Shown in pieces: positions 52,462 to 61,070 of a stretch of DNA of 64,000 bases (positions are counted from its first letter, which is position 1; each line of letters opens with the position of its first letter). The position numbers and the translations under genes were made by a program. This DNA is from Azotobacter vinelandii CA (GTDB lineage Bacteria; Pseudomonadota; Gammaproteobacteria; Pseudomonadales; Pseudomonadaceae), in assembly GCF_000380335.1 (NCBI RefSeq), contig NC_021149.1, positions 1,674,001 through 1,738,000 on the forward strand. The letters are read 5' to 3'. The notes below the pieces were generated by a model. The model made no database searches. It saw nothing but the letters and a program-made list of their open reading frames with translations, and had not been told where the DNA came from.

Positions 52462-54111
52462 ATGCGCGAAGCCATGGAATTCGACGTGGTCATCGTCGGC
52501 GCCGGCCCGGCGGGCCTGTCCGCCGCCTGCCGGCTGATGCAACTGGCCAACGAACAGGGCCGGCCGCTGGAAGTCTGCGTGGTGGAGAAGGGCTCCGAGG
52601 TCGGGGCGCACATCCTCTCCGGCGCGGTGTTCGAGTCCCGCGCCCTGGAAGAACTGTTTCCCGACTGGCGGGAACGCGGCGCACCGCTGCACACCCCGGT
52701 CAGCGCCGACGAGGTCTACCTGCTCAAGGACGCCGAACGGGCGCTGAAACTGCCCGACGCGCTGCTGCCGAAAAGCCTGCACAACGCCGGCAACCACATC
52801 GTCAGTCTCGGCAACCTGGTGCGCTGGCTGGGCGAGCAGGCCGAGGCGCTGGGCGTGCAGGTGTTCCCCGGCTTCGCCGCCGCGGAAGTGCTCCACGACG
52901 AAAACGGCCGGGTCAGGGGCGTGGCCACCGGCGACATGGGCGTGGCCGCCGACGGCAGCCACAAGGACGGCTTCATGCCGGGCATGGAACTGCACGCCCG
53001 CTACACCCTGTTCGCCGAGGGCTGCCGCGGCCACCTGGGCAAGCAACTGATCGAACGCTTCGGACTGGCCGGGGACACCGACCCGCAGCACTACGGCCTG
53101 GGCATCAAGGAGCTGTGGGACATCGAGCCGTCCCGCCACCGGCCCGGGCTGGTGATCCACGGCGCCGGCTGGCCGCTGGACAAGGACAGCGGCGGCGGCT
53201 TCTTCCTCTACCACGCCGAGAACCACCAGGTGGTGGTCGGCCTGATCGTCGATTTGAACTACGCCAACCCCTGGCTGAGTCCCTTCGACGAGTTCCAGCG
53301 CCTCAAGCACCACCCCGTGCTGAAGCAGTACCTGGAAGGCGGCAAGCGGGTCTCCTACGGCGCGCGGGCCATCGCCAAGGGCGGCTTCAACGCCCTGCCG
53401 GAGATGGCTTTTCCGGGCGGCCTGCTGCTCGGCTGCGACGCCGGGACCCTGAACGTGGCGAAGATCAAGGGCAGCCACACGGCGATGAAATCGGGGCTGC
53501 TGGCGGCGGAGACGGTGTTCGCCGCGCTTCTGGAGGAACTGCCGGACAGCGCCTGGGCACCGCGCTGGAAGGCGGCCTTCGAGGCCTCCTGGTTGCACGA
53601 AGAACTCCATCGCTCGCGCAACTTCGGCCCGGCGCTGCACCGGCTCGGGCCGCTGGCCGGCGGGGCGTTCAATTTCGTCGAACAGAATGTCTTCGCCGGC
53701 CGGCTGCCGTTCACCCTGCACGACCGCGAGGCCGACCACGCCCGGCTGCGCCCGGCGGCGGAGTGTCCGCCCATCGTCTACCCGAAGCCGGACGGGGTGC
53801 TGGGCTTCGACAGGCTCGGCTCGGTGTTCCTCTCCAACACCAACCACGAGGAGGACCAGCCCTGCCACCTGCGGCTGGCCGACCCGGCCATCCCGATCGG
53901 TCGCAACCTGCCGCTGTACGCCGAACCGGCGCAGCGCTACTGCCCGGCGGGGGTGTACGAGGTGCTGGGGGAGGAGCAGGGCGGACCACGGCTGCAGATC
54001 AACGCGCAGAACTGCCTGCACTGCAAGACCTGCGACATCAAGGACCCGGCGCAGAACATCGTCTGGACGACGCCCGAGGGCGGTGGCGGGCCGAACTATC
54101 CCAATATGTAG
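52462..54111 (+). CDS. Electron transfer flavoprotein-ubiquinone oxidoreductase
   Basis: 549 aa, full length. FAD-binding DVVIVGAGPAGLSAACRL at the start, the ubiquinone-binding middle (GKQLIERFGL.., HHPVLKQYLEGG), and the C-terminal [4Fe-4S] ligands CPAGVYE and CLHCKTCDIKDP. It passes electrons from acyl-CoA dehydrogenases via ETF to the quinone pool at the inner membrane. The ATG at 52462 follows GAGGAGAAA. Function fits the beta-oxidation operon upstream; the ETF subunits are not in this window. Confidence 0.95.
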   Translation: MREAMEFDVVIVGAGPAGLSAACRLMQLANEQGRPLEVCVVEKGSEVGAHILSGAVFESRALEELFPDWRERGAPLHTPVSADEVYLLKDAERALKLPDALLPKSLHNAGNHIVSLGNLVRWLGEQAEALGVQVFPGFAAAEVLHDENGRVRGVATGDMGVAADGSHKDGFMPGMELHARYTLFAEGCRGHLGKQLIERFGLAGDTDPQHYGLGIKELWDIEPSRHRPGLVIHGAGWPLDKDSGGGFFLYHAENHQVVVGLIVDLNYANPWLSPFDEFQRLKHHPVLKQYLEGGKRVSYGARAIAKGGFNALPEMAFPGGLLLGCDAGTLNVAKIKGSHTAMKSGLLAAETVFAALLEELPDSAWAPRWKAAFEASWLHEELHRSRNFGPALHRLGPLAGGAFNFVEQNVFAGRLPFTLHDREADHARLRPAAECPPIVYPKPDGVLGFDRLGSVFLSNTNHEEDQPCHLRLADPAIPIGRNLPLYAEPAQRYCPAGVYEVLGEEQGGPRLQINAQNCLHCKTCDIKDPAQNIVWTTPEGGGGPNYPNM

Positions 54112-54262
54112 GTGCCCAGCCATCGAAGCGGGCCAGGGCCCGATGCGCGAACGCAAGGCGAAGCGGGAAAAGACAGGAACACCAGCCTCGACGGCCGGGG
54201 TGCGGCGCTGGACAATAGCGCTCGTTTTCGCCGCCCGGCCGACAAGGTTGGGGCAGGGCGCC

Positions 54263-54694
54263 ATGAACCAGGGCACGATGGATATGGATACGGACTTTCT
54301 CGACGCGCACCGGCGGCATTGGGAAGATGCCGAACTGTTGTACGAAACGGCCCGTTGGGCCAACGCGGACCACCTGTACGGCATCGCCGCGGAGTGCGGA
54401 CTGAAGCGTTTGATGCTGGCCTTCGGCATGCCCGTCAAGAATGGCGAGCCCGACCACAGGGATCGCAGGCATGTCGACGAGATATGGGCGCGCTACGAGG
54501 CTTATCGTTCGGGCCATGCTTCGGGGGCCCGCTACACGCTGGCGACGAACGTCTTCACCGATTGGAAGGCCGCCCAGCGTTATTCCCACCGGCGCCATTT
54601 CGACCAGGACCGCGACCGCGTACAGGCCCATCGTGCGGGCGCCGACGGCGTTCGCGGGCTGATCGGGCAAGCCGAGCGGGAGGGGTTGCTATGA
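54263..54694 (+). CDS. HEPN-like protein, first gene of a three-gene P-loop operon
   Basis: 143 aa. HAHRRHWEDAELLYETARW-like helix, then NADHLYGIAAECGLKRLMLA, which resembles the first helices of HEPN proteins. A later R-x5-H (Arg106 to His112 in RYSHRRH) fits the HEPN ribonuclease motif. Close relatives are often mislabelled as methyltransferases; no SAM motif is seen. Two further Met codons (54278, 54284) are possible starts. 4-nt overlap with the ParA-like gene. Role probably as RNase effector or nucleotide-binding partner. Confidence 0.6.
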   Translation: MNQGTMDMDTDFLDAHRRHWEDAELLYETARWANADHLYGIAAECGLKRLMLAFGMPVKNGEPDHRDRRHVDEIWARYEAYRSGHASGARYTLATNVFTDWKAAQRYSHRRHFDQDRDRVQAHRAGADGVRGLIGQAEREGLL

Positions 54695-56001
54695 GCACCT
54701 TCGACCGGATTCTCCCGGAGCTGGCGGCGATCTTCCATGCCCACGCGGCCGCTGTGCGACGCCTGGCGCCCCTGTTGGTGAATCGCGACCTGAACGGGCG
54801 CGTGCGGCTGATCGTCGCCGAAAGATGGCGAGCCGACCGGGAGGCATTGCAAACGCTCGATGCTCTGGCCCGCGAGATGCGCGACAGGCTCGGCCCGCAT
54901 GCTTTCGAGCCCGAACGCGCCGTGTTGTTCGAGGAGAATCTCGATGCGGTGCGCCAGGGCGCGCCGGTCCTGCCGCTCGAAGGTTTCGATGGCGTGTCGG
55001 TGGTCGATCGACTGGCCACCGACGGGAGCTGGTCGAGCATCGTCCCGGTCGGCCAGGGCGTTCCGCGCATCGTGTTTTTCTCGATCAAGGGCGGTGTCGG
55101 TCGCTCGACGGCGCTGGCCGCGACGGCCTGGGCGCTGGCTCGGCAGGGCCGGCGGGTACTGGTGCTCGACCTGGATCTCGAATCGCCGGGACTGTCCTCG
55201 TCGCTGCTGCCGGACGAGCGGCGGCCGACCTTCGGCATCGCCGACTGGCTGGTGGAGGACCTGGTGGACAACGGCGACGCGGTATTCGCCGACCTGTTCG
55301 CCACCAGTCCGCTGTCCCACGATGGCGAAATCTACGTGGTTCCGGCGCATGGCGCCGATCCCGGCGACTACGTGGCCAAGCTGGGGCGCGTCTGGATGCC
55401 GAAAGTGTCCGGAGCGCGGCGCGAAACCTGGTCGCAGCGCCTGCAACGTTTGCTGGATGCACTCGAAGCCCGCTGGCGGCCGGATGTGGTGCTGATCGAC
55501 TCGCGTGCCGGTATCGACGAGGTGGCGTCGGCCTGCGTGACCGGTCTGGGCGCGCAGCGGGTGATGCTGTTCGCCCTCGACGGCGAACAGACCTGGACGG
55601 GCTATCGCATCCTGTTCCGCCACTGGCGCACCTCCGGCGTTGCCCGCGATATCCGCGAACGCCTGCAACTCGTCGGTGCCATGGTTCCCGAACTGGCGGG
55701 CGCGGAATATGTCGCCGGCGTCCGGGAGCGGGCCTGGGACATGTTCGCCGAGGAGCTCTACGACGAGGTACCGGCCGGGGAGCCGGTCACCGGCGACACC
55801 TGGAGCTTCGACGAGTCCGACGAGGGCGCCCCGCATTATCCGTGGACGATTCGCTGGCATCGGGGCTTCGCGGCCCTGCAATCGCTGCATGCGCGTTTCG
55901 TGGCCGTCGATCCGCAGGAGGTGGAATCGCTTTTCGGCCCCGTCATCGACGGGCTGGCAAATTTCGTGGACGGTACGGGAGAGTTCCATGGCGAGCGCTG
56001 A
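54691..56001 (+). CDS. ParA/MinD-like ATPase with N-terminal helical domain
   Basis: 436 aa. Residues 1-120 are helical (LPELAAIFHAHAAAVRRL, LQTLDALAREMRDRLG) without a known family. Residues 128-300 are a deviant Walker A ATPase: SIKGGVGRSTALAATAWALA (Lys133, Lys/Arg-type loop), LVLDLDLESPGLSSSL (switch), and DVVLIDSRAGIDEVA. The C-terminal part is specific. No ParB-like partner. The ATPase probably controls the other two proteins. Overlaps its neighbours by 4 and 14 nt. Confidence 0.75.
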   Translation: MSTFDRILPELAAIFHAHAAAVRRLAPLLVNRDLNGRVRLIVAERWRADREALQTLDALAREMRDRLGPHAFEPERAVLFEENLDAVRQGAPVLPLEGFDGVSVVDRLATDGSWSSIVPVGQGVPRIVFFSIKGGVGRSTALAATAWALARQGRRVLVLDLDLESPGLSSSLLPDERRPTFGIADWLVEDLVDNGDAVFADLFATSPLSHDGEIYVVPAHGADPGDYVAKLGRVWMPKVSGARRETWSQRLQRLLDALEARWRPDVVLIDSRAGIDEVASACVTGLGAQRVMLFALDGEQTWTGYRILFRHWRTSGVARDIRERLQLVGAMVPELAGAEYVAGVRERAWDMFAEELYDEVPAGEPVTGDTWSFDESDEGAPHYPWTIRWHRGFAALQSLHARFVAVDPQEVESLFGPVIDGLANFVDGTGEFHGER

Positions 56002-57430
56002 CGCCCAGGCGATCCGGCAGGCCATCGTCGAGGCGCTGCCGCTGGCCACCTCGAATCATGGCGAGGAGCCCGACCGGCGGAATCTGTACGTTCCTCCGGC
56101 GCACATCAAGGCGCTGCGCCTCGAATGCAATCTGGTGGTCGGTGCACGTGGGGTAGGCAAGTCGTTCTGGACGGCGGCGCTCGGTTCGCAGCCGCTGCGT
56201 GCCTCGTTGGGGCAGGCGGTGAGCGAGCTGGAGCGTACCGACGTGCGCATCGGATTCGGCGTGAATCCGGATATCGATGCCTTTCCCGACGGCGATGTGT
56301 TCTCGCAACTGATGGCGAACGGCTGCACGCCCTACGATGTCTGGCGTGGCGTCGTGGCCCGCTGGCTCGCGGACATCGTCGGCGAGAGCCTGCCGAGGGA
56401 TGCCTGGAGCGATACCGTCGCCTGGGTCAAGGCGAATCCCGAGCCGCTCGCCAGGCTGCTCCAGCGGGCGGATGGAACCTTCCGGAGCGGACAGCGCTTC
56501 GGCCTGATCGTCTTCGACGCGCTGGACCGCACCAGCAGCGACTGGGCACGGATGGACGGCATAGTGCGCGACCTGCTCAGGGTCGTGCTCTGGTTGAGAT
56601 CCTGCCCGAACCTGCACGCCAAGGTCTTTCTCCGCGAAGACCAGTCGGATCGCACCATCACCGATTTCGCCGACGCTTCCAAACTGCTTTCCACCAAGGC
56701 CGAACTCACTTGGGCGCCGCACGACCTGCACGGATTGCTGTGGCAGATGCTCTGCAATGCGCCCGGTGTCCACGGCGAACGGATGCGCGGGCTTTACGCG
56801 ACCATCGTCGGCAGTGCGCCGCGCCAGCATCTCGGTAGCTGGCATCTGGCCGAGGAAGTGAAGCGCGAAAGTGCCAAGCAGCGCGATTTGTTCGAGGCGC
56901 TGGCGGGACGCTGGATGGGGCGCGACCGCCGTCGCGGGGTTCCCTACGTCTGGTCCGTGAGTCATCTGGCCGACGGGCGCGGACGTACCTCGCCACGCTC
57001 CTTTCTCGCCGCCATCCGCCAAGCTGCCGAGGACTCGGTCGAAAAATACCCCGAGCATGCGCATGCCCTCCATTACGAGAGCATCAAGCGAGGCGTGCAG
57101 AAGGCTTCGGAAATCCGTGTGGACGAGATGGCCGAGGATTATCCCTGGGTGACGCGCGTCATGGGCCCTTTGCGGGGTTTGACCGTTCCCTGCGAATTCG
57201 AGACCGTCGAAGGGCGCTGGAGCGCGGAGTTCCCGGATGGGCCGGCGGCGGCGTCCGGTGCCAGGCTGCCGCCGCAGCACGGCGAGCGCGGCTGGTTCGG
57301 CGTGCGCGGCGACCTCGAGCGCCTCGGGGTATTCGAAACCATGAAGGACGGCCGCGTGAATCTGCCGGACCTGTATCGGGTCGGGTTCGGGCTCGGTCGC
57401 CGGGGAGGCGTCAAGCCGCTCGACAGGTAG
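55988..57430 (+). CDS. P-loop ATPase, third gene of the operon
   Basis: 480 aa. Walker A LVVGARGVGKSFWTAALG (residues about 50-67) and Walker B FGLIVFDALDRTSSDW. The middle has LPNLHAKVFLREDQ-like CPNLHAKVFLREDQSDRT, as in P-loop proteins of the Sll1717/KAP-like kind. The C-terminus (GLGRRGGVKPLDR) is unknown. It would act with the ParA-like protein; a sensor or clamp role is only a guess. Ends the operon. Confidence 0.7.
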   Translation: MASADAQAIRQAIVEALPLATSNHGEEPDRRNLYVPPAHIKALRLECNLVVGARGVGKSFWTAALGSQPLRASLGQAVSELERTDVRIGFGVNPDIDAFPDGDVFSQLMANGCTPYDVWRGVVARWLADIVGESLPRDAWSDTVAWVKANPEPLARLLQRADGTFRSGQRFGLIVFDALDRTSSDWARMDGIVRDLLRVVLWLRSCPNLHAKVFLREDQSDRTITDFADASKLLSTKAELTWAPHDLHGLLWQMLCNAPGVHGERMRGLYATIVGSAPRQHLGSWHLAEEVKRESAKQRDLFEALAGRWMGRDRRRGVPYVWSVSHLADGRGRTSPRSFLAAIRQAAEDSVEKYPEHAHALHYESIKRGVQKASEIRVDEMAEDYPWVTRVMGPLRGLTVPCEFETVEGRWSAEFPDGPAAASGARLPPQHGERGWFGVRGDLERLGVFETMKDGRVNLPDLYRVGFGLGRRGGVKPLDR

Positions 57431-57468
57431 GGCGATGGTCGGTCCGCCGGCCGTTCGCCATCGGAGCG

Positions 57469-58731
57469 TCAGATGACCAGCCCCACCACCGCCCCCGTCA
57501 TCAGGGTCGCCAGCGTTCCGGCGTAGAGGGAGCGCAGCCCGAGGTCCACGATTTCGCCGCGGCGTTCCGGCGCCAGCACGCCCAGGCCGCCGATCAGGAT
57601 GCCCAGGCTGCCGATGTTGGCGAATCCGCACAGCGAATAGGTCATGATCAGCCGGCTGCGTTCGCTCAGCGCGCCTTCCGGCAGGCCGGCGAGCCGGATA
57701 TAGGCGATGAATTCGTTGAGTACCGTCTTGACGCCCATCAGCGCCCCGGCGGTGATGGACTCGGCCCAGGGAATCCCGGTCAGCCAGACGATGGGGGCCA
57801 TCGCCCAGCCGAGCAGGCGTTCCAGCGTCAGTGGCGCTCCGGCGATCTCCGGTATCCAGGCCAGCCCCAGATTGGCCAGGTGCACCAGGGCGACCAGGAC
57901 CAGCAGCATGGCGATGATGTTGAGCCAGAGTTGCAGGCCGTCCAGGGTGCCGCGGGTCACCGCGTCCATGGCGCTGTGGTAGCGGAGCCGCTCTTCCTCT
58001 GGCAGGGCGGATGGCTGCCGTGCCGCCGCCTCTCGCTCCGGCGGAATCATCACATGGGCGATCAACAGCGATGCCGGCGCGCTGATCAGCGAGGCGATCA
58101 GCAGGTGCCGGACCGGATCGGGAATGCTGCCTTCGAGAAGCGTGGCATAGAGCACCATCACGGTTCCGGCGATGGTGGCCATGCCGGTGACCATGACGGC
58201 GAACAGTTCGCTGCGCGACATGCCCGACAGGTAGGGGCGGATCAGCAAGGGGGCCTCGGTCATGCCGACGAAGACGTTGGCGGCGCTGGCGAAGCCCACG
58301 GCGCCGCCGATGCCGAAGGTTTTCCGCAGCAGCCAGGAGAATCCCCTGACGATCACCGGGAGGACTCGCCAGTGAAACAGCAATGCCGACAGGGCGCTGA
58401 TCACCAGCACCAGCGGCAGGGCCTGGAAGGCCAGCACGAAACCGTTGGGCGGGCTGGTGACGGCATAGGGCGCCGCGCCGCCGCCGACGAAGCCGAAGAC
58501 GAAGGCGCTGCCGGCCGCGGTGGCCTGTTGCAGGGCCCGCACCAGGGCGTTCAGCGGTTCGAACAACTGGCTGGCGCCGGGAAATTTCAGCAGCACGGCG
58601 GCCAGTCCGAACTGGCAGAGAAGCCCGGCGACGATCACCCGGGGACGCACCCGCGAGCGTCCTTCGCTGATCGCCCAGGCCAGCAGAATCATCACGGCCA
58701 GTCCCAAAAGCCCCTGAAGTATGGTGAACAT
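57469..58731 (-). CDS. Concentrative nucleoside transporter (CNT/NupC family)
   Basis: 420 aa, about 9-10 membrane segments. The CNT pattern is clear: FVFGFVGGGAAPY, SAANVFVGMTEAPLLIRPYL (the substrate loop), GALMGVKTVLNEFIAYIRL, and SLCGFANIGSLGILIGGLG. Imports nucleosides with a cation. The ATG at 58731 is at the usual family start. It converges with the P-loop operon end. Confidence 0.92.
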   Translation of the reverse strand: MFTILQGLLGLAVMILLAWAISEGRSRVRPRVIVAGLLCQFGLAAVLLKFPGASQLFEPLNALVRALQQATAAGSAFVFGFVGGGAAPYAVTSPPNGFVLAFQALPLVLVISALSALLFHWRVLPVIVRGFSWLLRKTFGIGGAVGFASAANVFVGMTEAPLLIRPYLSGMSRSELFAVMVTGMATIAGTVMVLYATLLEGSIPDPVRHLLIASLISAPASLLIAHVMIPPEREAAARQPSALPEEERLRYHSAMDAVTRGTLDGLQLWLNIIAMLLVLVALVHLANLGLAWIPEIAGAPLTLERLLGWAMAPIVWLTGIPWAESITAGALMGVKTVLNEFIAYIRLAGLPEGALSERSRLIMTYSLCGFANIGSLGILIGGLGVLAPERRGEIVDLGLRSLYAGTLATLMTGAVVGLVI

Positions 58732-58916
58732 GCGCTCGCTCTCCCGGTGATCGATCCCCCGTCGTCCGGGGGGAGCGCCAGTGTATCCGCGGTGCGGGCC
58801 TCGTTGCTCGCCCGGCTGCGGTTCCGGAGCGATCGCGGGGCTGCTCCGCCCTTGCCGAATGCGGGACAATGCGGCACGCCGGACCGGCCGGCAGCCCCAC
58901 GACTACGGAGATCCCC

Positions 58917-59378
58917 ATGAAACACAACGATCGGACGGACGCGGCATGGACGCGCATGTGCCAGGCCGCCGGGCTGGACCCGGCGCGGCGGCTGGCGGCG
59001 CGGCAGGCGATCCTGCGCGGCGCCGGGGCGCTGGATTGCAGCGTCTACCGGCCGGACGAGCACGACCCGGAAGCCGAAGAGGAAGACCTGGGCGATGCCA
59101 AGATCCTCTTCACCGGGCCGTTCCAGGCGCCGGAGGACTGGGACGAGCTGACCCGCGCCGACTACTTCGACGGGAGCGATCCGGCGCTGTTCGTCACCGC
59201 CCTGGTCGAATGCGCGGCCGAGCCGGGCTCGCGCCGCTTCTTCGCGGTCGAGGCCGGCGATTACCTGGCGGCCACGCTGGATTCGGGCGCGGTGACGATG
59301 TTCTACGTGTACGAGTGCGACGAGGACGAACAGGGCCGGCGCTGTGTGCTGATCCGCGACGACGAGGCGCTGCTTTGA
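58917..59378 (+). CDS. Hypothetical acidic protein
   Basis: 153 aa, strongly acidic (EHDPEAEEEDLGDA, ECDEDEQ), no signal peptide or membrane segment. Alternating strands near the end (VTMFYVYECDED). Not recognised. The ATG at 58917 follows GGAG at 7 nt. It stands alone between convergent transport genes, or forms a pair with the short frame that overlaps its stop. Confidence 0.65.
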   Translation: MKHNDRTDAAWTRMCQAAGLDPARRLAARQAILRGAGALDCSVYRPDEHDPEAEEEDLGDAKILFTGPFQAPEDWDELTRADYFDGSDPALFVTALVECAAEPGSRRFFAVEAGDYLAATLDSGAVTMFYVYECDEDEQGRRCVLIRDDEALL

Positions 59379-59572
59379 ACGGCTGCCGGGTGCCGTCGCT
59401 CCTTCGGGAGAAACCGTGCGCGACCACGGCAAGGCTTCCCGTGCCGGGCATCGCCGCGTTCATCTGGCGCGGGCCGGGCTGGATGGCGGGGGAGCCGGAT
59501 GCGTCGAGTCCGCCGCGGTTCGCCGACATGCTGCGGCGGGCGCTGCAGCGCCTGCGGGAGAGCGGAGCCTAA
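59375..59572 (+). CDS. Possible small ORF overlapping the acidic gene
   Basis: 65 codons from TTG, overlapping the previous stop by 4 nt. The end FADMLRRALQRLRESGA looks like a helix. The frame also lies opposite the CtaG-like gene end. Weak evidence only. Confidence 0.3.
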   Translation: MNGCRVPSLLREKPCATTARLPVPGIAAFIWRGPGWMAGEPDASSPPRFADMLRRALQRLRESGA

Positions 59573-60390
59573 TCGCTGCCGGGCAGCGCATGCCGATCGT
59601 CGATGCGCCCTGGGAAAGCGCGCGTCGGTACCCGGCGGAACCAGAGCGTGAAGAGGGCGATCGCCAGCAGCAGTTCCGCCACGTCCCCGCCGTAATACAT
59701 GAGCTGCGCCGCGGCCCGTATCTCGCTCGGGGGATGCGCCGTGCCCCGCGGGAAACCATAGGCGTACATGAGCTTGCCGAGCGTCGCATGCAGGGCCGTG
59801 CCGAGAAACAGCACGCCGAGGCGTAGCCACGGGCCGGGACGGTGCGGCGTGGGATCGGGGCCGGCGATGGCCCAGGTGAACAGGTAGCCGGACAGCAGGA
59901 AATGCAGGTGCACCAGGAAGTGCACGAGCGGATCGTGGGCGCTGAGGACGAACAAGGGCGTCAGGTAGAGCAGGTACATGCCGCCGATATCCAGCACCAG
60001 CGCGGTGAGCGGATGGATCAGCGTCCGCAGCGGACGGCTATCCAGGAAGGCCAGTAGGATACGCGTCGCCCGTATCGGCAGAGTGCGCAGCAGTAGCGTG
60101 CCGGGTGCGCCCAGGACCAGGCCGAGGGGGACGAACATGCCCAGCAGCAGGTGCTGGAGCATATGCCCGCGCAGGTCGGCCTGGGCGAAGGCGACCACGG
60201 GCGGCGCCAGGGCCAGGCCGAGCAGGGCGGTACCGAGGGCGAAGCTCAGCGTGCGCCAGGGGCTCCAGCGCCGTCCGGCGCGTCTTGGGCGCAGGGCGGC
60301 AAACGCATAGAGGCCGAGCAGCAGGGCGGGGAAGAGCAGGGCCGGGACACTGTCGGCGTGGGCCGGGGCATGGACGGCGGCGTGTTCCAT
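59569..60390 (-). CDS. Cytochrome c oxidase assembly factor CtaG-like membrane protein
   Basis: 273 aa with about seven membrane segments. It fits the caa3-type CtaG family: ADLRGHMLQHLLLGMFVPLG, FLVHLHFLLSGYLFTW and AAAQLMYYGGDVAELLLA, with conserved His residues that may bind copper. Role in copper delivery to a heme-copper oxidase is by family. It follows the DUF2243 gene by 6 nt, on the same strand. Confidence 0.85.
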   Translation of the reverse strand: MEHAAVHAPAHADSVPALLFPALLLGLYAFAALRPRRAGRRWSPWRTLSFALGTALLGLALAPPVVAFAQADLRGHMLQHLLLGMFVPLGLVLGAPGTLLLRTLPIRATRILLAFLDSRPLRTLIHPLTALVLDIGGMYLLYLTPLFVLSAHDPLVHFLVHLHFLLSGYLFTWAIAGPDPTPHRPGPWLRLGVLFLGTALHATLGKLMYAYGFPRGTAHPPSEIRAAAQLMYYGGDVAELLLAIALFTLWFRRVPTRAFPGRIDDRHALPGSD

Positions 60391-60396
60391 GCGCCC

Positions 60397-60855
60397 TCAG
60401 CCCGGCCGGCCGCCGGCGCGCGGCCTGCCGAGCAGCAGCCCGATCAGCAGTAGCGCCGCGCCCGAGGCGTTCCAGACGAGGTCGTAGGTCAGCAGGTTGT
60501 CGATACCGTAGCGGATCTGGTGCAGCCGCAGCACCTTGTGGTCGACGATGCCGTCGAACAGTTGGAAGCCGCCGAGGCCGATGAAGAGGCCGGCCCAGGC
60601 GGCGGTCGAGGCGAGGGCCCGCCTGCCGCGCAGGTCGATCAGCATGAAGAAACCGGCCACCAGCACGATCAGTTCGGCGGAGTGCAGCAGACCGTCGGAG
60701 AACAGCGCGATCTTCGGCGTGGCCAGGTCGTAGAAATGGTGCCAGCCGAGCAGTTGGTGGAAGATGATCTCGTCCACGCCGGCCATGAGGCCGATACCGA
60801 TCAGGACGCTGGCCAGCATGGATCTGTGGATGTCGGTCTGCAACGGAACGCTCAT
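60397..60855 (-). CDS. DUF2243 membrane protein
   Basis: 152 aa, four predicted membrane helices. DUF2243 pattern: GIGLMAGVDEIIFHQLLGWH and GGFQLFDGIVDHKVLRLHQI, with several conserved His that suggest metal or heme contact. The ATG at 60855 has AAAGGGGA upstream. The gene is often found beside CtaG-like genes as here, which suggests a joint role in respiratory copper handling (inference). Confidence 0.85.
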   Translation of the reverse strand: MSVPLQTDIHRSMLASVLIGIGLMAGVDEIIFHQLLGWHHFYDLATPKIALFSDGLLHSAELIVLVAGFFMLIDLRGRRALASTAAWAGLFIGLGGFQLFDGIVDHKVLRLHQIRYGIDNLLTYDLVWNASGAALLLIGLLLGRPRAGGRPG

Positions 60856-61070
60856 CGCTTTCCCCTTTGCTCGATCTCGTGCTTTCCCTGTGAGAAAGGC
60901 GCGCCGGGGCTTGGTTCCGGGCTGTCGATGTCCGGTGTCGGACAGCCGCGCGGACGGCGGCCCCGCGAAATGGAAGAGAACCCGCAGGGCCCTGGCCGAA
61001 CCGGATGCCGGACGGACGGGAGAGCGAGGGAGAGGCATGGATTCATGGCATCTCCCTCCGGTTGGCGGGC

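Noticed and set aside
54263-54694. SAM-dependent methyltransferase
   Set aside because: No glycine-rich SAM motif; the helix pattern fits HEPN better.
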